NCBI GenBank assembly: GCA_001414345.1
Contig: LLCB01000562.1
Coordinates: forward strand, 1-22,689
DNA length: 22,689 nucleotides
Direction: 5' to 3'
DNA from: Hymenoscyphus infarciens
Taxonomy: Eukaryota > Ascomycota > Leotiomycetes > Helotiales > Helotiaceae
Shown here: piece after piece, positions 10,149 to 20,818 of the stretch
Layout of the letters: each line of letters opens with the position of its first letter
How positions within the stretch are numbered: the first letter of the stretch is position 1
The notes under the pieces: generated by a model
Seen by the model: only the letters and a program-made list of their open reading frames with translations
Told to the model about the DNA's origin: nothing
Databases searched by the model: none
Position numbers and translations under genes: made by a program

Positions 10149-10574
10149 TCAAAAATACCACTTCCCCCCCTCGCCCCCTCTCACCCTCCCCCCATTCCGC
10201 TCCAAACCCTCCATCATCTCCAGATTCCGGTCCAACAACCCCAACACCTCCGCAACAATGCCTTGACACTCGTCCCCCACCCCCACATCAACCCCTACCA
10301 TCCAAAAGCCAGACTCAGGAAGCTGCGTATTAATGAACTTCCTCAAACCTTCATTGTCAAGGTAATTTCTTCCACCCCCCTGACTTATCAATCCCATGTC
10401 TTCAGCTAATTGCATTGCGAGACCCCATTCTAGCAAGTTTGCTCGGTCGTTTAGATCCTGGTGCGTGTAAATGCTTACTTGGCTTCTATAGAAGAGAGCT
10501 CGTATCACACCGCGGAGAAGGTTACGGATATTATCGTTATATGGCTCCTCCACTCGAGATTTTGAGGTATCCAT
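10149..10574 (-). CDS. Hypothetical protein, 141 aa
   Basis: A single-exon ORF from the ATG at 10574 to a TGA at 10149. The first 80 residues look like a normal soluble, helical protein (for example NIRNLLRGVIRALFYRSQ and NLLEWGLAMQLAEDMGL). The C-terminus becomes Gly/Arg-rich (GGRVRGGEGG). There is no signal peptide, membrane segment or motif I recognise. The composition reads as genuine coding sequence, but the C-terminal third overlaps low-complexity C-rich DNA on the other strand, and a splice variant ending differently is possible. Confidence 0.5.
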   Translation of the reverse strand: MDTSKSRVEEPYNDNIRNLLRGVIRALFYRSQVSIYTHQDLNDRANLLEWGLAMQLAEDMGLISQGGGRNYLDNEGLRKFINTQLPESGFWMVGVDVGVGDECQGIVAEVLGLLDRNLEMMEGLERNGGRVRGGEGGKWYF

Positions 10575-11176
10575 TTCGACTTAGATGTGACGTTGAGTTC
10601 GTTTTTGCCTATTTAGTAGGGAGAGGGTCTAAGGGAATTCTGTGAGTGTTGTTGGGTTTGAAGTGATAGGGTGTTATGGTATTGTTTTGGGGTGTTGATG
10701 AGCTTGTGTGAGATTGTGTTTTGAGAATCAAGTTATTCCGTTGGTAATCAAAGGAAGAAAAGAAAGGAAATTTGATTACGGAGGGTAAGAATTTGCCGTG
10801 ATTCAAATTCGCAGTGGTTGTATGAATCACGTCACAGCTTACACTCTTATTAATCATGTAATTCAAGGATCATAAAGAGAGGTGGGGGTAGTATTGTTGT
10901 GTCAAGATTGGGATCTTTGGTAGATAGCTTGAAGGTTCAAGTTGCCTCTGTGATAAATAGGAGAAGGAAAGACAGAAAATGAAATTGTGGGATGTAATAA
11001 GAAAAAGGATGTAACAGAGAGGGAAAGGAGATTTCCCAGGAGACATATCATGGAAAAGGCCAAGTCCAAGTTCTTTCTGATTACAAAGCTGTAAAAGACC
11101 ACGTATTTGTGGTTCATAAAATAATTTTATTTCTTTACGCTTTTAAGTAAGAACCATCCAGCTATCACAAGATCGT
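10575..11176. other. Intergenic, upstream of 141-aa ORF and 3' of LYS9
   Basis: No gene is seen. The left part is upstream and presumably promoter for the minus-strand 141-residue ORF. The right part is the 3' untranslated region and polyadenylation zone of LYS9. The open frames here are short and lack coding character. Confidence 0.5.
11126..11131 (-). terminator. AATAAA polyadenylation-like signal for LYS9
   Basis: On the minus strand AATAAA occurs about 46 nt past the LYS9 stop codon, the usual distance for a 3' end positioning element. The hexamer is common in AT-rich DNA. Confidence 0.35.
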
Positions 11177-12627
11177 CTATGAGATAGTCTTCTCGACCAA
11201 GAAGATGCCATATTTTCTCAACTCAGCCATCAATGGATCGTTGAGCTTAGAAGACATAGGAGCAAGAATACCCTTCTCGGAGATGGTACCATCAAGGACT
11301 TGCTTGACGGCAACACCACATGGGATACCAACCAACTTGGCCATAGCAGAGTAACCCTTTGGATCACCATATTCAACCAAGGTGGAGGTTCTGGTCTCCT
11401 TGCTACCATCCTTGTTCTCAATGACAAACTTGTGTTGAAGCATGACGAGATCACGCTCTCCCGCCTCGAATTGCATCTTCTTCTCAAGAGTGGCGCAGAG
11501 CGAGTCGAGTGGGTTGCCACGGGGGATAATCTTCTCATCAGAGAAGACACCAATCCATCGAAGTCCAGCAACGATACGCTCCTTCTCCTCGGTATCTTTG
11601 AAAGAAGTCTTGGACTCAATGGCCCATGTAAGGTCAGTGTCTGAGTGAGAAGTAGCTCCAAGTATTTTTTGGGTGGCCTCCTTCCATGGGATTGGCTCCT
11701 TGAGATACTCTTGGGCCTCGTCGCTCAAGAATCCCATATCGACGAGAACCTTGACGAATTCGGGGAAACCTTGGTATCGGAGGGTACCTCTGACAATGGT
11801 CTCGGCTTCTGGGATGTTGTATCGCTCCTTGTATGGGGTAGAATCTCTGTTTGGGTAGGCAACAAATGCGAATCCAGGGTAGATGAAGTATGGCTTTGCG
11901 TGTGCCATCAACTCCTTACCCTCAATCTCAACAACCTTTCCGTCCTTGTAGTACTTGGCAGCATTTCTCAATGCCAACAAAACACCACGCGAAGACCAAG
12001 AGAACTTGTACCCAAGCGGGTTGTCTGAAGCCTCGGGTGCTGGCAGACCTCCGCAGTATGACAAGAAGGACTTGATCTTTCCTCCGGCCTTGTGTACTTC
12101 CTCGATTGTCTTGACGGCGTACAAGTGATCGACTCCGGGGTCAAGACCGATCTCATTCATGACTGTGATGCCGGCTTCCTTGCACTCGTCCTCCAATTCG
12201 AGCATTGCTGGGGAAACATAACTGGTGGTGACGACGTTCTTCTTGTTTCGGATGGCAGATTTGATGACAGTGGCATGGAAGGTATATGGGATCAAACTAA
12301 TGACCAAATCGTGGTTTGCAACTGCGGCATCGAGAGCCTTTTCGTCTGTGACATCGACCGAGATTGGGTGGGCGTTCTTTACGCCCTCGGAGAGCTTTTT
12401 GGCACTTTCGAGGGTTCTGCAAGCTGGGATTGGTTAGTCAATTTAGTCGAGAGTGTGAGGGAAAGTATCTCCTACCAACGGAAACATCAATTCCAGCATC
12501 ACTCAGAATATCCAGGGTGGGACGTGTGACGAAGCCAGCACCAAGCATAAGCACTTTCCTGGCTAGACGTTAGATTGAAGTTGAATTGTTGGTGTAATTA
12601 CATATATACTTACTTTGTTCCAGCCAT
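11177..12627 (-). CDS. LYS9: Saccharopine reductase (alpha-aminoadipate pathway)
   Basis: Saccharopine dehydrogenase (NADP+, L-glutamate-forming) condenses alpha-aminoadipate semialdehyde with glutamate, the penultimate step of fungal lysine synthesis, in the cytosol. Exons on the minus strand are 12627-12614, 12558-12476 and 12423-11177, giving 447 residues against 446 in yeast. Introns are 12613-12559 (55 nt) and 12475-12424 (52 nt). The N-terminus is a Rossmann dinucleotide-binding fold (VLMLGAGFVTRPTLDIL, residues 7-23). The segment HDLVISLIPYTFHATVIKSA, the NEIGLDPGVDH motif and the YCGGLPAPEASDNPLGYKFS-type loop are characteristic of the family. The tiny 14-nt first exon fits because it restores MAGTKKVLMLG. 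The gene is divergent from DER1, with a 407-bp shared upstream region. Confidence 0.95.
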
Positions 12628-13034
12628 GATTGCGGTGTGTTTTTGCTAAGTGCAACTGAAGAGAAATCAGCTTTGATAGCAAGAGGTGTAAGTTAAAGTC
12701 GGCGAGGACTCATTCGCCGTGTTTTTGGCGGGCTACAAGTAACCTGGCTCGCCTGGCAGGGAAACTTTTCAAGTGGCGGGCCGTCATCGGAGTCGGGCAC
12801 TTCATCGGACTTGCCCAATCAAGCAAGAGCGAAAGGCAACCTGAGTACGGCACCACGGGGTGACCTGTGGTGCAGAAACCCTGTCGTGCTTGTGCTTGTG
12901 CTGTGCCTGGATACGAAAGAACACCTCGCGCGTTTTGAGGTTCTCGTCGTCCTCCAACCCTTCACGGATCACTCAACTCCAAATCCTCGAGCTTCCTACC
13001 CATCTCTGAAGCTTCGCAGACCCTCATCCCAATC
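12628..13034. promoter_or_regulatory. Shared divergent promoter region LYS9/DER1
   Basis: 407 bp separate the two divergent start codons. On the LYS9 strand TGAGTCC (12712-12706) matches six of seven bases of the Gcn4/CpcA general amino-acid control site TGASTCA, about 80 nt upstream of the LYS9 start. The region 12851-12872 is an imperfect palindrome with 6-bp arms, CACCAC and GTGGTG. TCATCGGA occurs twice (near 12784 and 12803). None of these is proven. An unfolded-protein-response element for DER1 was not found. Confidence 0.4.
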
Positions 13035-14246
13035 ATGTCGGCCATCGATTACTGGCGGCAGTGCCCGCCCATTTCCAGGTAAGCTTCCAATGCTATTTGC
13101 CTTTTCCCCGCCGCCCCTCCATTAATGCTGATGCTGATCTAGTGTAGAACAATCGCTGCCTCCGCAGCCGTCATGTCCATTCTTATCCACACCAAGATGA
13201 TATCATACGTTCATTTCGTATTCTATCCGCCCTTCTTGATGAAACTTCCCCCGAATATATGGTCAATCGCAACTTGCTTTTTGTTGACGGGGGAAGGGTT
13301 TGCGGTATTAATGGATACTTACTTTTGTACGTTACACCAACACAACACCACGAAGGCTGGGGGGACTTGGCTAACCTTGGAACAGTATACACATACAGCT
13401 CGAAGCTGGAAACAGCTTCCCCAAAGTTCACTCAACCGGGAGAGTACTTCACCTACATTTTGTTTGTGTGCCTTACGTCCTTGGTAAGCTTCAATTTCAG
13501 TGCTTCAGACGATATTTCCTCTCGCACATCACAATACACCTCAAATTATCTGCCCGCGTAGTGCATTGTTACCAACTATTGCGGTTCCTGGAGATGAGGA
13601 AGATTACCCCTGCATTTCGACTGGTCCATCATTCGCAATCAATCCAAAAAGGGCCAGTTCGCGGTATGGGCATGGTGGGAAGTTCTTGAGAATAAACTCT
13701 TGCGATTCCCTTACTTCGCTAGAGTGGTTGTAGCTCCCTACATTCTTATCTAGTCAAATATCTTGCTTTGAACGGATTCATAAGGCTTCCTTGACTAACG
13801 ATTCGTAGGGTTTGTGTTACTTCATAACAGGTCCTGGTTTCTACACCTCGGCCCTTATTCTCGCATTATGCTACACGAGCAGCCAAGATGCCCGAGGACA
13901 GATGGCTACTCTATACATTGTCACAATTCCTGCACAATGGATGCCATACTGCCTCATCCTCTTGACCTGGTTGACTGCGGGTACAAATGCCGCAATCGTT
14001 TCATTGATTGGTCTCATCTCGGCTCATTTGCATTTGTTCTTGACAAAGCTCTGGCCAGAGTATGGTGGTGGAAGGAATCTTTTGCCCACACCAGGGTTTA
14101 TTAGACGGATTTGGGAGAGTAAGCAAACCACTGTTACTCACAAGGGCTATGGCACTGCCATTGCTCGCCCTCAGGCCAAGGAGGAAGGTTCTGGTCCATT
14201 GCCGGATTCATGGAAGGCCCGGGGAAGTGGTCACAGACTTGGTTGA
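13035..14246 (+). CDS. DER1: Derlin family ER-associated degradation protein
   Basis: Derlins are polytopic ER membrane proteins that help retrotranslocate misfolded proteins for proteasomal destruction. Exons are 13035-13078, 13148-13326, 13386-13483 and 13809-14246, giving 252 residues. Family hallmarks are an N-terminus ending PPISR, then the PPNIW segment (49-53), DTYFLYTYSSKLE (71-83), the conserved QPGEYFTY (91-98), SALILALCYT, the GLISAHLHLFLTKLWP helix and a cytosolic tail ending SWKARGSGHRLG. About six hydrophobic segments fit the fold. The conserved WR motif of loop 1 reads Trp53-Ser54 here. Introns 1 and 2 are 69 and 59 nt, but intron 3 (13484-13808) is 325 nt. Joining exons 3 and 4 directly gives the spacing I expect for the family, so a coding exon in the gap is unlikely. 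Whether it is closer to Der1 or Dfm1 is not decided. Confidence 0.88.
13605..13745 (+). ncRNA. Candidate intronic H/ACA-like RNA
   Basis: Inside the 325-nt third intron of the Derlin gene the order is hairpin, hinge, hairpin, ACA. The first stem is ACTGGTCC (13620-13627) with GGGCCAGT (13651-13658), one wobble pair. AGAATA (13689-13694) fits the ANANNA H box. The second stem is ACTCT-T-GCG (13696-13704) with CGC-T-AGAGT (13717-13725). ACA is at 13740-13742. The lower stems are weak and no guide target was tested, so this is a hypothesis based on architecture only. Confidence 0.22.
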
Positions 14247-14538
14247 GCTTGGAATTTTTGCATCAGATGGTGTATCTGTGTTATAGGAGAAAGGGCGGCG
14301 CCAAACGGAAGTAGGTTATTAGAAGCAAAATGAATTATTCTTTGCCTGTGTCAATGTATGAGTTGAATTGACTGCAGTGAGAAATGGCCGAGTGTAGGCG
14401 GGGTCAATTTCTACAAACACAACCTCCATTTAGGTGGGAAAAAAAGGGGGGAGAACTCCTATGTATTAAGGGTGCAATAGACTAAGTACAGTAGAAAACC
14501 CTAAGACAGGTCGGAAAAAGGCCGGACTATGCGGAAAC

Positions 14539-14552
14539 CACGTGACGTGACG
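14539..14552 (+). promoter_or_regulatory. CACGTGACGTGACG motif upstream of CBF5
   Basis: An E-box (CACGTG) runs into a repeated CGTGA sequence about 170 nt upstream of the CBF5 start codon. It lies in the 471-bp region 14247-14717, which otherwise holds only the DER1 3' end and the CBF5 promoter. A bHLH or CREB-type factor site is plausible. The motif is unusually dense for chance but has no direct support. Confidence 0.35.
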
Positions 14553-14717
14553 CCCGCGCTAAAGGTCCCTCCACTGAAATTTAGCTTCGGCAAAAATTAT
14601 CGAAGCTCTTGAAGAAAGTTCTCGAGGTTCATGCAGATTTTGACTGCTCAACAACACCAGTGCAACCACTAGAGAATATCATAGGAACTCCCGTGATATC
14701 TCTCAACAGCCGTCAAG

Positions 14718-16337
14718 ATGGCTATGGTCGTTGCAAAGAAGGAGGTCGAGTACACCATCAAGCCAGAAGCTACCACTCCTGCGGTTGATACCACCTCATG
14801 GCCATTGCTGCTCAAGAACTACAACAATTGTATGCCACACATGTCTCAGATGCCTGCGAAAAACTTGCTAACTCAAGCTCGCAGTACTGGTTCGCACTGG
14901 ACATTTCACCCCAATACCCAATGGATGTACCCCACTCAAGCGCGATCTGAAATCCTACATCAGCTCTGGAGTGATTAATCTCGATAAACCCTCCAACCCC
15001 TCCAGTCACGAAGTCGTCGCCTGGGTGAAGCGCATGCTAAGGTGCGGAAGTCTTTCAATCTTTCTAACATCCTCATGCTGACCAACTTGTGCCAACAGAG
15101 TTGAAAAAACTGGTCACAGTGGTACCCTCGATCCAAAAGTTACCGGATGCTTAATTGTCTGCATCGATCGCGCAACAAGACTTGTCAAGTCACAACAAGG
15201 AGCTGGAAAAGAGTATGTCTGTGTCATCCGATTACACGATAAGCTTCCTGGCGGTGAGGCGCAATTCGCGCGCGCGCTCGAAACCTTGACCGGTGCCCTT
15301 TTCCAAAGACCCCCATTGATCTCTGCTGTCAAGAGACAATTGAGAATCCGAACCATCCACGAGAGCAAACTGTACGAATTCGACAATGATAGACATTTGG
15401 GCGTTTTCTGGGTTAGTTGCGAGGCTGGTACATATATCCGTACACTATGCGTACACTTGGGATTGCTCTTGGGAGTCGGTGCACACATGCAGGAGCTTCG
15501 AAGAGTTCGGAGTGGAGCGATGGACGAGAACGTTGGAATGGTCACTCTCCACGATGTCTTGGACGCACAGTGGATGCAGGATAACACTCGGGACGAGTCT
15601 TACTTGAGAACCGTCATCTCGCCATTGGAGACGCTTCTTACCACTTACAAGAGAATTGTTGTCAAGGATAGTGCAGTCAACGCCGTATGCTACGGTGCTA
15701 AGCTCATGATTCCAGGTTTGTTGAGATATGGTAAGTTTTCTTACGAATTCTCAGTGAGGAGTTATTCACTAACAAATTTACAGAGGCCGGAATTGAGGTT
15801 CACGAAGAGGTCGTTCTTATGACCACCAAGGGAGAGGCCATTGCTCTGGGAATCGCTCAAATGTCAACTGTCGAGCTTTCTACTTGCGATCACGGAGTCG
15901 TTGCCAAGGTCAAGCGTTGTATCATGGAGAGAGATCTTTACCCAAGAAGATGGGGACTGGGTCCAATTGCATTGGAGAAGAAGAAAATGAAGTCTGATGG
16001 AAAGCTCGACAAATACGGCCGACCGAATGAGGCCACGCCGGCAAAGTGGAACACCGAATATAAGGATTTCAATGCTCCTCTTGATGGAACAACTCCTGCC
16101 CCAGTTGCCAAAATTGAGGCCAAGCAGGAAGCAGCATCAGCCCCTACCTCTCCCGCTTTCGATCCCGATACCTCAATGGTTAGCAACGCTGCAGACGAGA
16201 CCGGAAAGAAACGCAAACGTCACGAGGGCGAGACTGCAGAAGAAAAGGCCGAGAGAAAGCGAAAGAAGAAGGAAAAGAAAGAGAAGAAGGTGAAAAAGGA
16301 AGGCAAGAAGGTCGTGGAGAGTGACGACAGCGAATAA
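14718..16337 (+). CDS. CBF5: H/ACA pseudouridine synthase Cbf5 (dyskerin)
   Basis: The catalytic subunit of H/ACA ribonucleoproteins, making pseudouridine in rRNA and snRNA in the nucleolus with Nop10, Nhp2 and Gar1. Exons are 14718-14829, 14885-15041, 15099-15730 and 15784-16337, giving 484 residues (yeast 483). Introns are 55, 57 and 53 nt. The N-terminal DKLD-type region leads into the TruB domain. The catalytic aspartate is Asp101 in [11 protein letters not shown]. The [15 protein letters not shown] motif and RVRSG follow, then a PUA RNA-binding domain at about 271-347. The tail has the [20 protein letters not shown] linker and a long Lys/Glu-rich, nucleolar-type C-terminus ending VVESDDSE. 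The start is supported by the conserved run into [20 protein letters not shown]. All splice joins restore family sequence. Confidence 0.96.
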
Positions 16338-16836
16338 ATAGTGGGCGGGCGTGTGTTTTCATTGAGAGCAACTTGGATCGAGACCAGGATAGGTACTTCG
16401 GTTCTTGCATAGTTTGCTTTGGCGTTTTGATGTATCATACTTGCTGCAGGAATCTTTGCAGGGTAGGCCTAAAAGGAGTTGTGTATGGAATTCTTTTTCT
16501 CTTATATCATGACTTACTCTTACATATGACGGTTTTTTAAAATCATAATTGTGCAGCAGTCTTGGGTGAATGCTTTCTATGATTAAGAGCCCCGAAGGTG
16601 TTTTAGAGGAGGACGTAAGCCTGACTCTAGGTTTCCTGTTTTTTTACATGGAGAGTGTGATGATAGCAACGGAGACAGTGATGATTTCTAAGAGCTCTCT
16701 CTGCGATTCTGGGGGTAACTTTGAGGGAAACCCGCCGCCGAAGTTTTGAGCTGCTACCCGGCCCCCTCGATACTTTTTCGACGGATGTGAACAGAGTCGT
16801 GACTTCCTTCTCTGCGCTCGTAGGCAGTAGGTAAGG
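16338..16836. other. CBF5 3' region and boundary DNA
   Basis: This is the downstream region of CBF5, with no further gene recognised. Forward frame 16798-16836 is continuous with the retrotransposon fragment that follows, so the element may begin a little before 16837. The minus-strand open frame over 16644-17132 has no family features and is read as antisense to that fragment. Confidence 0.5.
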
Positions 16837-17353
16837 CCAAAGCCAGAGGAAGAAGTGACTTGTGTGAACGTAGAGATCAAATGGATCCCAGAAAAGCGAA
16901 AAGAAGTAGCTGATGCATTGTCGAGAACTATATTGCCCTCATACAATAGACAAGATATCCTAGAACTAGACGAATTTGGTACTATCACCACTAAAAAAGG
17001 AAGACTGTAATGGGTATGGAAGGACGGGAAGGGATGATATAACGAACTCTTTAAACGGATGGAAGGAGTAGTGAAAACTTTAGACCTAGAGTCTCTCATG
17101 ATCGGCACCACCATTAAAAGCAAAGTACCCACTTCCTTAGCTATAGCGTTTATAGCTCAAATAGCTAACCTTAATATACTAACTGTTTGCTACGAATAAT
17201 CTATGAACCTAGCAATCGTATCATATATAGGAGAACGAGACGTCCCTCTAAATAGAGTATTACTATATAAGTGATATAAGGATATTACTGAATTCCTAGC
17301 TAATAGAACATACCCTATATTAGTAAAGACTATATATTAGAGTAAAAAGTAAG
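16837..17353 (+). pseudogene. Degenerate LTR-retrotransposon pol fragment
   Basis: In one forward frame (codons from 16867) the sequence reads VEIKWIPEKRKEVADALSR, the typical end of the RNase H domain in Ty3/gypsy-type pol polyproteins. The frame continues for about 160 codons, broken by TAA (17008), TGA (17035) and further TAA/TAG/TGA codons. Each is explainable as C-to-T change in CAA, CAG or CGA, the RIP signature. No reverse transcriptase upstream or clear integrase downstream is visible, so this is a truncated relic at the border of the AT-rich block. The frame formally stays in register into the next region, but identity is lost there. Confidence 0.7.
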
Positions 17354-18861
17354 TAATTATTTCACTTCTAATTTAGTAGTAAGTTTACTAATAATTATTA
17401 TAGATACGCTTATTAATACCTTTATAAATAATATCTTAAATTTATCTTATTTAAAGATATTTAAGTAATTATTTAAATTCTTAATCTCTAGAGAGTTAAG
17501 AATTATAATCTAGAGAATTCTAATAATTATTAGAAAAAAGATTAATATAGAGTAAAAGATCTAAACTACGTATAGTTAATTAATAAGTCTAATAAATTAG
17601 TAGTATATAGCTTTTAAATATATAGAATTATTAATATATCTTATATAGAATTATTAACGTATATACTAGATATCTAGTAAGTATATATATTAGTATCTTA
17701 AACTATTCCTAGATAGCTATACTTAATTTCTTATTAAATTATATTAAGATATATAGCTTTCTAAAAATCGTTTAATTAGATAAGAGAAAAGAAGTTATTT
17801 TACTATATATACTTTAGATCTATTCTTACTTTTAATCTTTTAAAACTTATATACTTTCTATTATCTAATTTATATAATAATATTTCTAAAATAGTATACT
17901 CTATATATTATCTCTAAAGATAATCTAAATCTCTCTTTTTTAAAGATATATATTTATAGCCCTTCTACTAAGAATTAAAGATTTAAGATATAGTAGAACT
18001 AGAAAGTATATTACTAAACTAAAGAATAGAATTAACTCTTTAAATCTCTTATATAGACTAGTATCTTTAATTCTAAATTAATTTATAATAAAAAATTATA
18101 TTATAATTTATTAATATATAAAAGTTATAAGAGAAAGTTACTAAATTTAATAATATATATAATATTAATAATCTTATACTAAGTACCTTATATTTAGTAA
18201 GCTAGAATATAACTTCTTTTACTCTTTTAATAGTACTAATAATTATTATAAATTTATCTTCGATTATATATAGAATATACTTAATAGAGTATCTAAAGAT
18301 ATTAAAGCTACTTTTAATCTTAATAATTATCTTTTTAAAGAAGTCTATTAACTTTATAATACTCTTTTACGCTTTATATATAAGAAATATAACCTTAATA
18401 CTATTATAAAATTACTTAATTATCTCTACTAAGCACTTCTTATATATAAGCTTAATACTACTAGTAATAAGATACTAATATTAGAGCTTTCTAGAGATAG
18501 AGAGAATTAGATTAAAGCTATATATAAGCTAGAAATAATTAAAGAGAAATATAAGAGAGATATATAAAAAAGAGAAGATATATAAGAAGAAGACTTTATA
18601 AGTAAATTAGAGAAGAATAAAGCTTAAGAGAATTCTAGTAGTAGAAGAGCAAGTATACTTAATAGCTTCTAAATAGCTTTAATTTAATTATAAACTTACT
18701 TTTATTTAATTAAATAATATCTTTTTTAACTCTTTATTACTCTTTTAGTATATATAAATATATAAATAAAAATAAAGATTAAGTAATTATTATAATTAAA
18801 AATTTATACGTAATAGCTTTCTTCTAAATTCTCTATTCTATAAAGAGAGTAAAAATAATAA
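17354..18861. other. RIP-saturated AT-rich DNA
   Basis: From 17365 to 18433 I find no CpA and no TpG dinucleotide at all, while TpA is abundant. This is what complete RIP mutation of CpA on both strands would leave. A forward frame in register with the upstream pol fragment reads protein-like near 18240-18660 (Lys/Glu-rich, coiled-coil-like) if TAA/TAG are taken as mutated Gln codons, but other frames cannot be excluded. No intact gene is present. Confidence 0.75.
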
Positions 18862-19100
18862 ATATATAAATAGTTATCTAGTAGAATAAGTAGTACTTAC
18901 GTAGCTTATTACTTACTTACTAGCTAAGCTAGCGTATCTACTATTATATTCTTCTATTATATTATATCGCTTTCTTACTATATATATTCTTACTTAATAT
19001 TTCTTAAGTAAGAGAGAAAGAGTATAAATAAGAGAGAAAGTGCTAAGAGTAAAAGAGAGAGAGAAGAGAGATAGTTTACTTAAACTTTTCTTACTTTATA
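18862..19100 (+). repeat. Outer direct repeat, copy A
   Basis: About 235 bp related to 21884-22117. Shared landmarks are CTAGTAGAATAAGTAG, ACTAGCTAAGCTAGCGTA, TCTACTATTATATT, CGCTTTCTTACTATATAT and TTTACTTAAA near the end. The copies differ by transitions and small indels, so they are older than the inner LTR pair. They flank the LTR element in the same orientation and could be remnants of an element that it inserted into. Confidence 0.7.
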
Positions 19101-19311
19101 CTAGATAGACTTAGATAGTAATATAATATTTATTAGATTATCGCGATAAATATTATATAATAAATATAATAAATTCTTATCTAATATAATTAAATATTAT
19201 ATAAAAAAGTAATAATAATCGCTAAATATCAGGTTTTTAGTACTAGTGCCTTATAGTACTAAATAGCTATTATATAACTTATATTTTCTTTTTTAAAACC
19301 TACTTTCTTAT

Positions 19312-19481
19312 TATTAGTATATATTTAAGAGTAAATAGCGATTTAGATTAGTATATATAAGTATACGTGCTTCTCGCTTAAGAGCTACTTAAGTAGGCAT
19401 TGTAGCTAGCTTTACTTAGTATATATAAACGATAATATAACTCTTTTTACATTGCTTTTATAACTATAAGTTATACTAATA
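19312..19481. repeat. LTR, left copy (more mutated)
   Basis: 170 bp. Its termini read TATTAG...CTAATA, where the right copy has TGTTAG...CTAACA. At all ten differing positions this copy carries A or T where the other carries G or C, so it has taken more RIP or deamination damage. Confidence 0.9.
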
Positions 19482-19750
19482 CTGATTAGTAGACGTATAG
19501 ATTAGATTAGATACTTAGTTACTTTGTATATTTCTACTATAGGTATACTTATATAAAAGTAAACTTAATATTACTAGTAGACTCCTCTTTACGGATCGTG
19601 GTTCCTTCTACTATTTAAAAACTTCGACGATATACTATAAACGCTTCTTTATATAAGAAGCGCTGATTACTATTACTACTATCAAAAGCTAAAGATATTA
19701 TAACTGTTTTAAGCAACCTCTTAAACGCCTACTATATATAAAATCGTTAG

Positions 19751-19798
19751 TACTAATACTTTTAATAATACTTTTGATAATACTTTTGATAATACTTT
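19751..19798 (+). repeat. 12-bp tandem repeat in LTR element interior
   Basis: Four units of TAATACTTTTGA-like sequence with a 12-bp period inside the LTR element. Two further sequences with the 5' CTATAAAC-CTTCTT...GAAGCGC-GATTA pattern flank it (near 19632 and 19811). A period divisible by three is compatible with a former coding repeat. Confidence 0.7.
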
Positions 19799-20399
19799 CG
19801 TTTCGATAAACTATAAACACTTCTTAAGATAGGAAGCGCCGATTATCACTCTTAACCTCCTACCTTCTTCTAAGATAATTCAATTACTACCTCTAACCTT
19901 CTACCTCTCTCCGAGATAATTTAAATTGTCTAAGATACTTAAAACCCGATAATAACATTAATATCTACTACTTCGAATAATAATAATATAGTAGATATAC
20001 TAACTCTAATAGAAGAGATAATATATACTACTAAATAAGAAGAGGAATATACTAAAGGATAGAATAAAGACCTTCTTCTTTAGAATAAATTTTAAGTAGA
20101 CTTTGAAGAATAGGACTAAGATAACTTCGCTGAAGTCTACTAGTCTACTACTACTAAGTTATAATAAACACTTTATAGAAGAGGGGTATAGGTTAAGATA
20201 GATAGAAACAACATGTCTTAGGTATTATATAGTACTACTACTAAGGTTAACTAAACTAAGTAGTTAAACGAAGAAATGTTAAAAGCTATAGTAGCTAAGA
20301 GAGCTAGTACTAAGATCTTTAGATCCTATTATAAATATATAGAGAAATATACTAAAAGATAATAAAATTAGTAGTAATATAACTTTAACGATCCTGCTA

Positions 20400-20542
20400 A
20401 CCTAGGTCTATTATATGCCGCCTAACCTCTAATCTAACCCCTAGGTCTACTAAAAGATAACTATATCTCTTTTAATAATAATACTATTACTAATAACTTT
20501 AATAATTCTCTCGCCGACCTAGGTCTATTATATGCCGCCTAA
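20400..20542 (+). repeat. 26-bp direct repeats, 117 bp apart
   Basis: ACCTAGGTCTATTATATGCC followed by GCCTAA occurs at 20400-20425 and 20517-20542 without a mismatch, with a partial third copy (CCTAGGTCTA) near 20440. The spacing is 39 codons. It lies inside the LTR element. Confidence 0.8.
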
Positions 20543-20818
20543 ACTTAAGATGACGAAGATAACGGAGTCGGGAATAAGAACTATATTATAGTACTACTAG
20601 GCGGTCTTATAAAGTTTTAATCTATAGTTATAAAGCTATACTTTATTAAAACTCTTAAAACTTTTAGAATAGCACTAGCAGATAGAGGGATTTCTAGGAC
20701 GGCACTGTTAAATAATCCGATACTATAATCTTATGAAAAAGGGGGAGCTTTTAAAGTATAGAGTAGGTAGGATATTAAATAACAACTCTCTCTCTAATAT
20801 CGACTTCGTTACTTAGAA

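Noticed and set aside
11300..12529. Several plus-strand ORFs over LYS9
   Set aside because: They are antisense shadows of the strongly supported LYS9 exons and lack protein character.
13561..13740. Extra coding exon in the Derlin gene
   Set aside because: Possible frames either stop quickly (TGA after 11 codons) or lack a GT donor, and direct joining of 13483 to 13809 already gives the expected family spacing.
13484..13808. C/D-box snoRNA in the Derlin intron
   Set aside because: No CTGA D box occurs in the intron and the only C-box-like sequence (AGATGAG) is poor.
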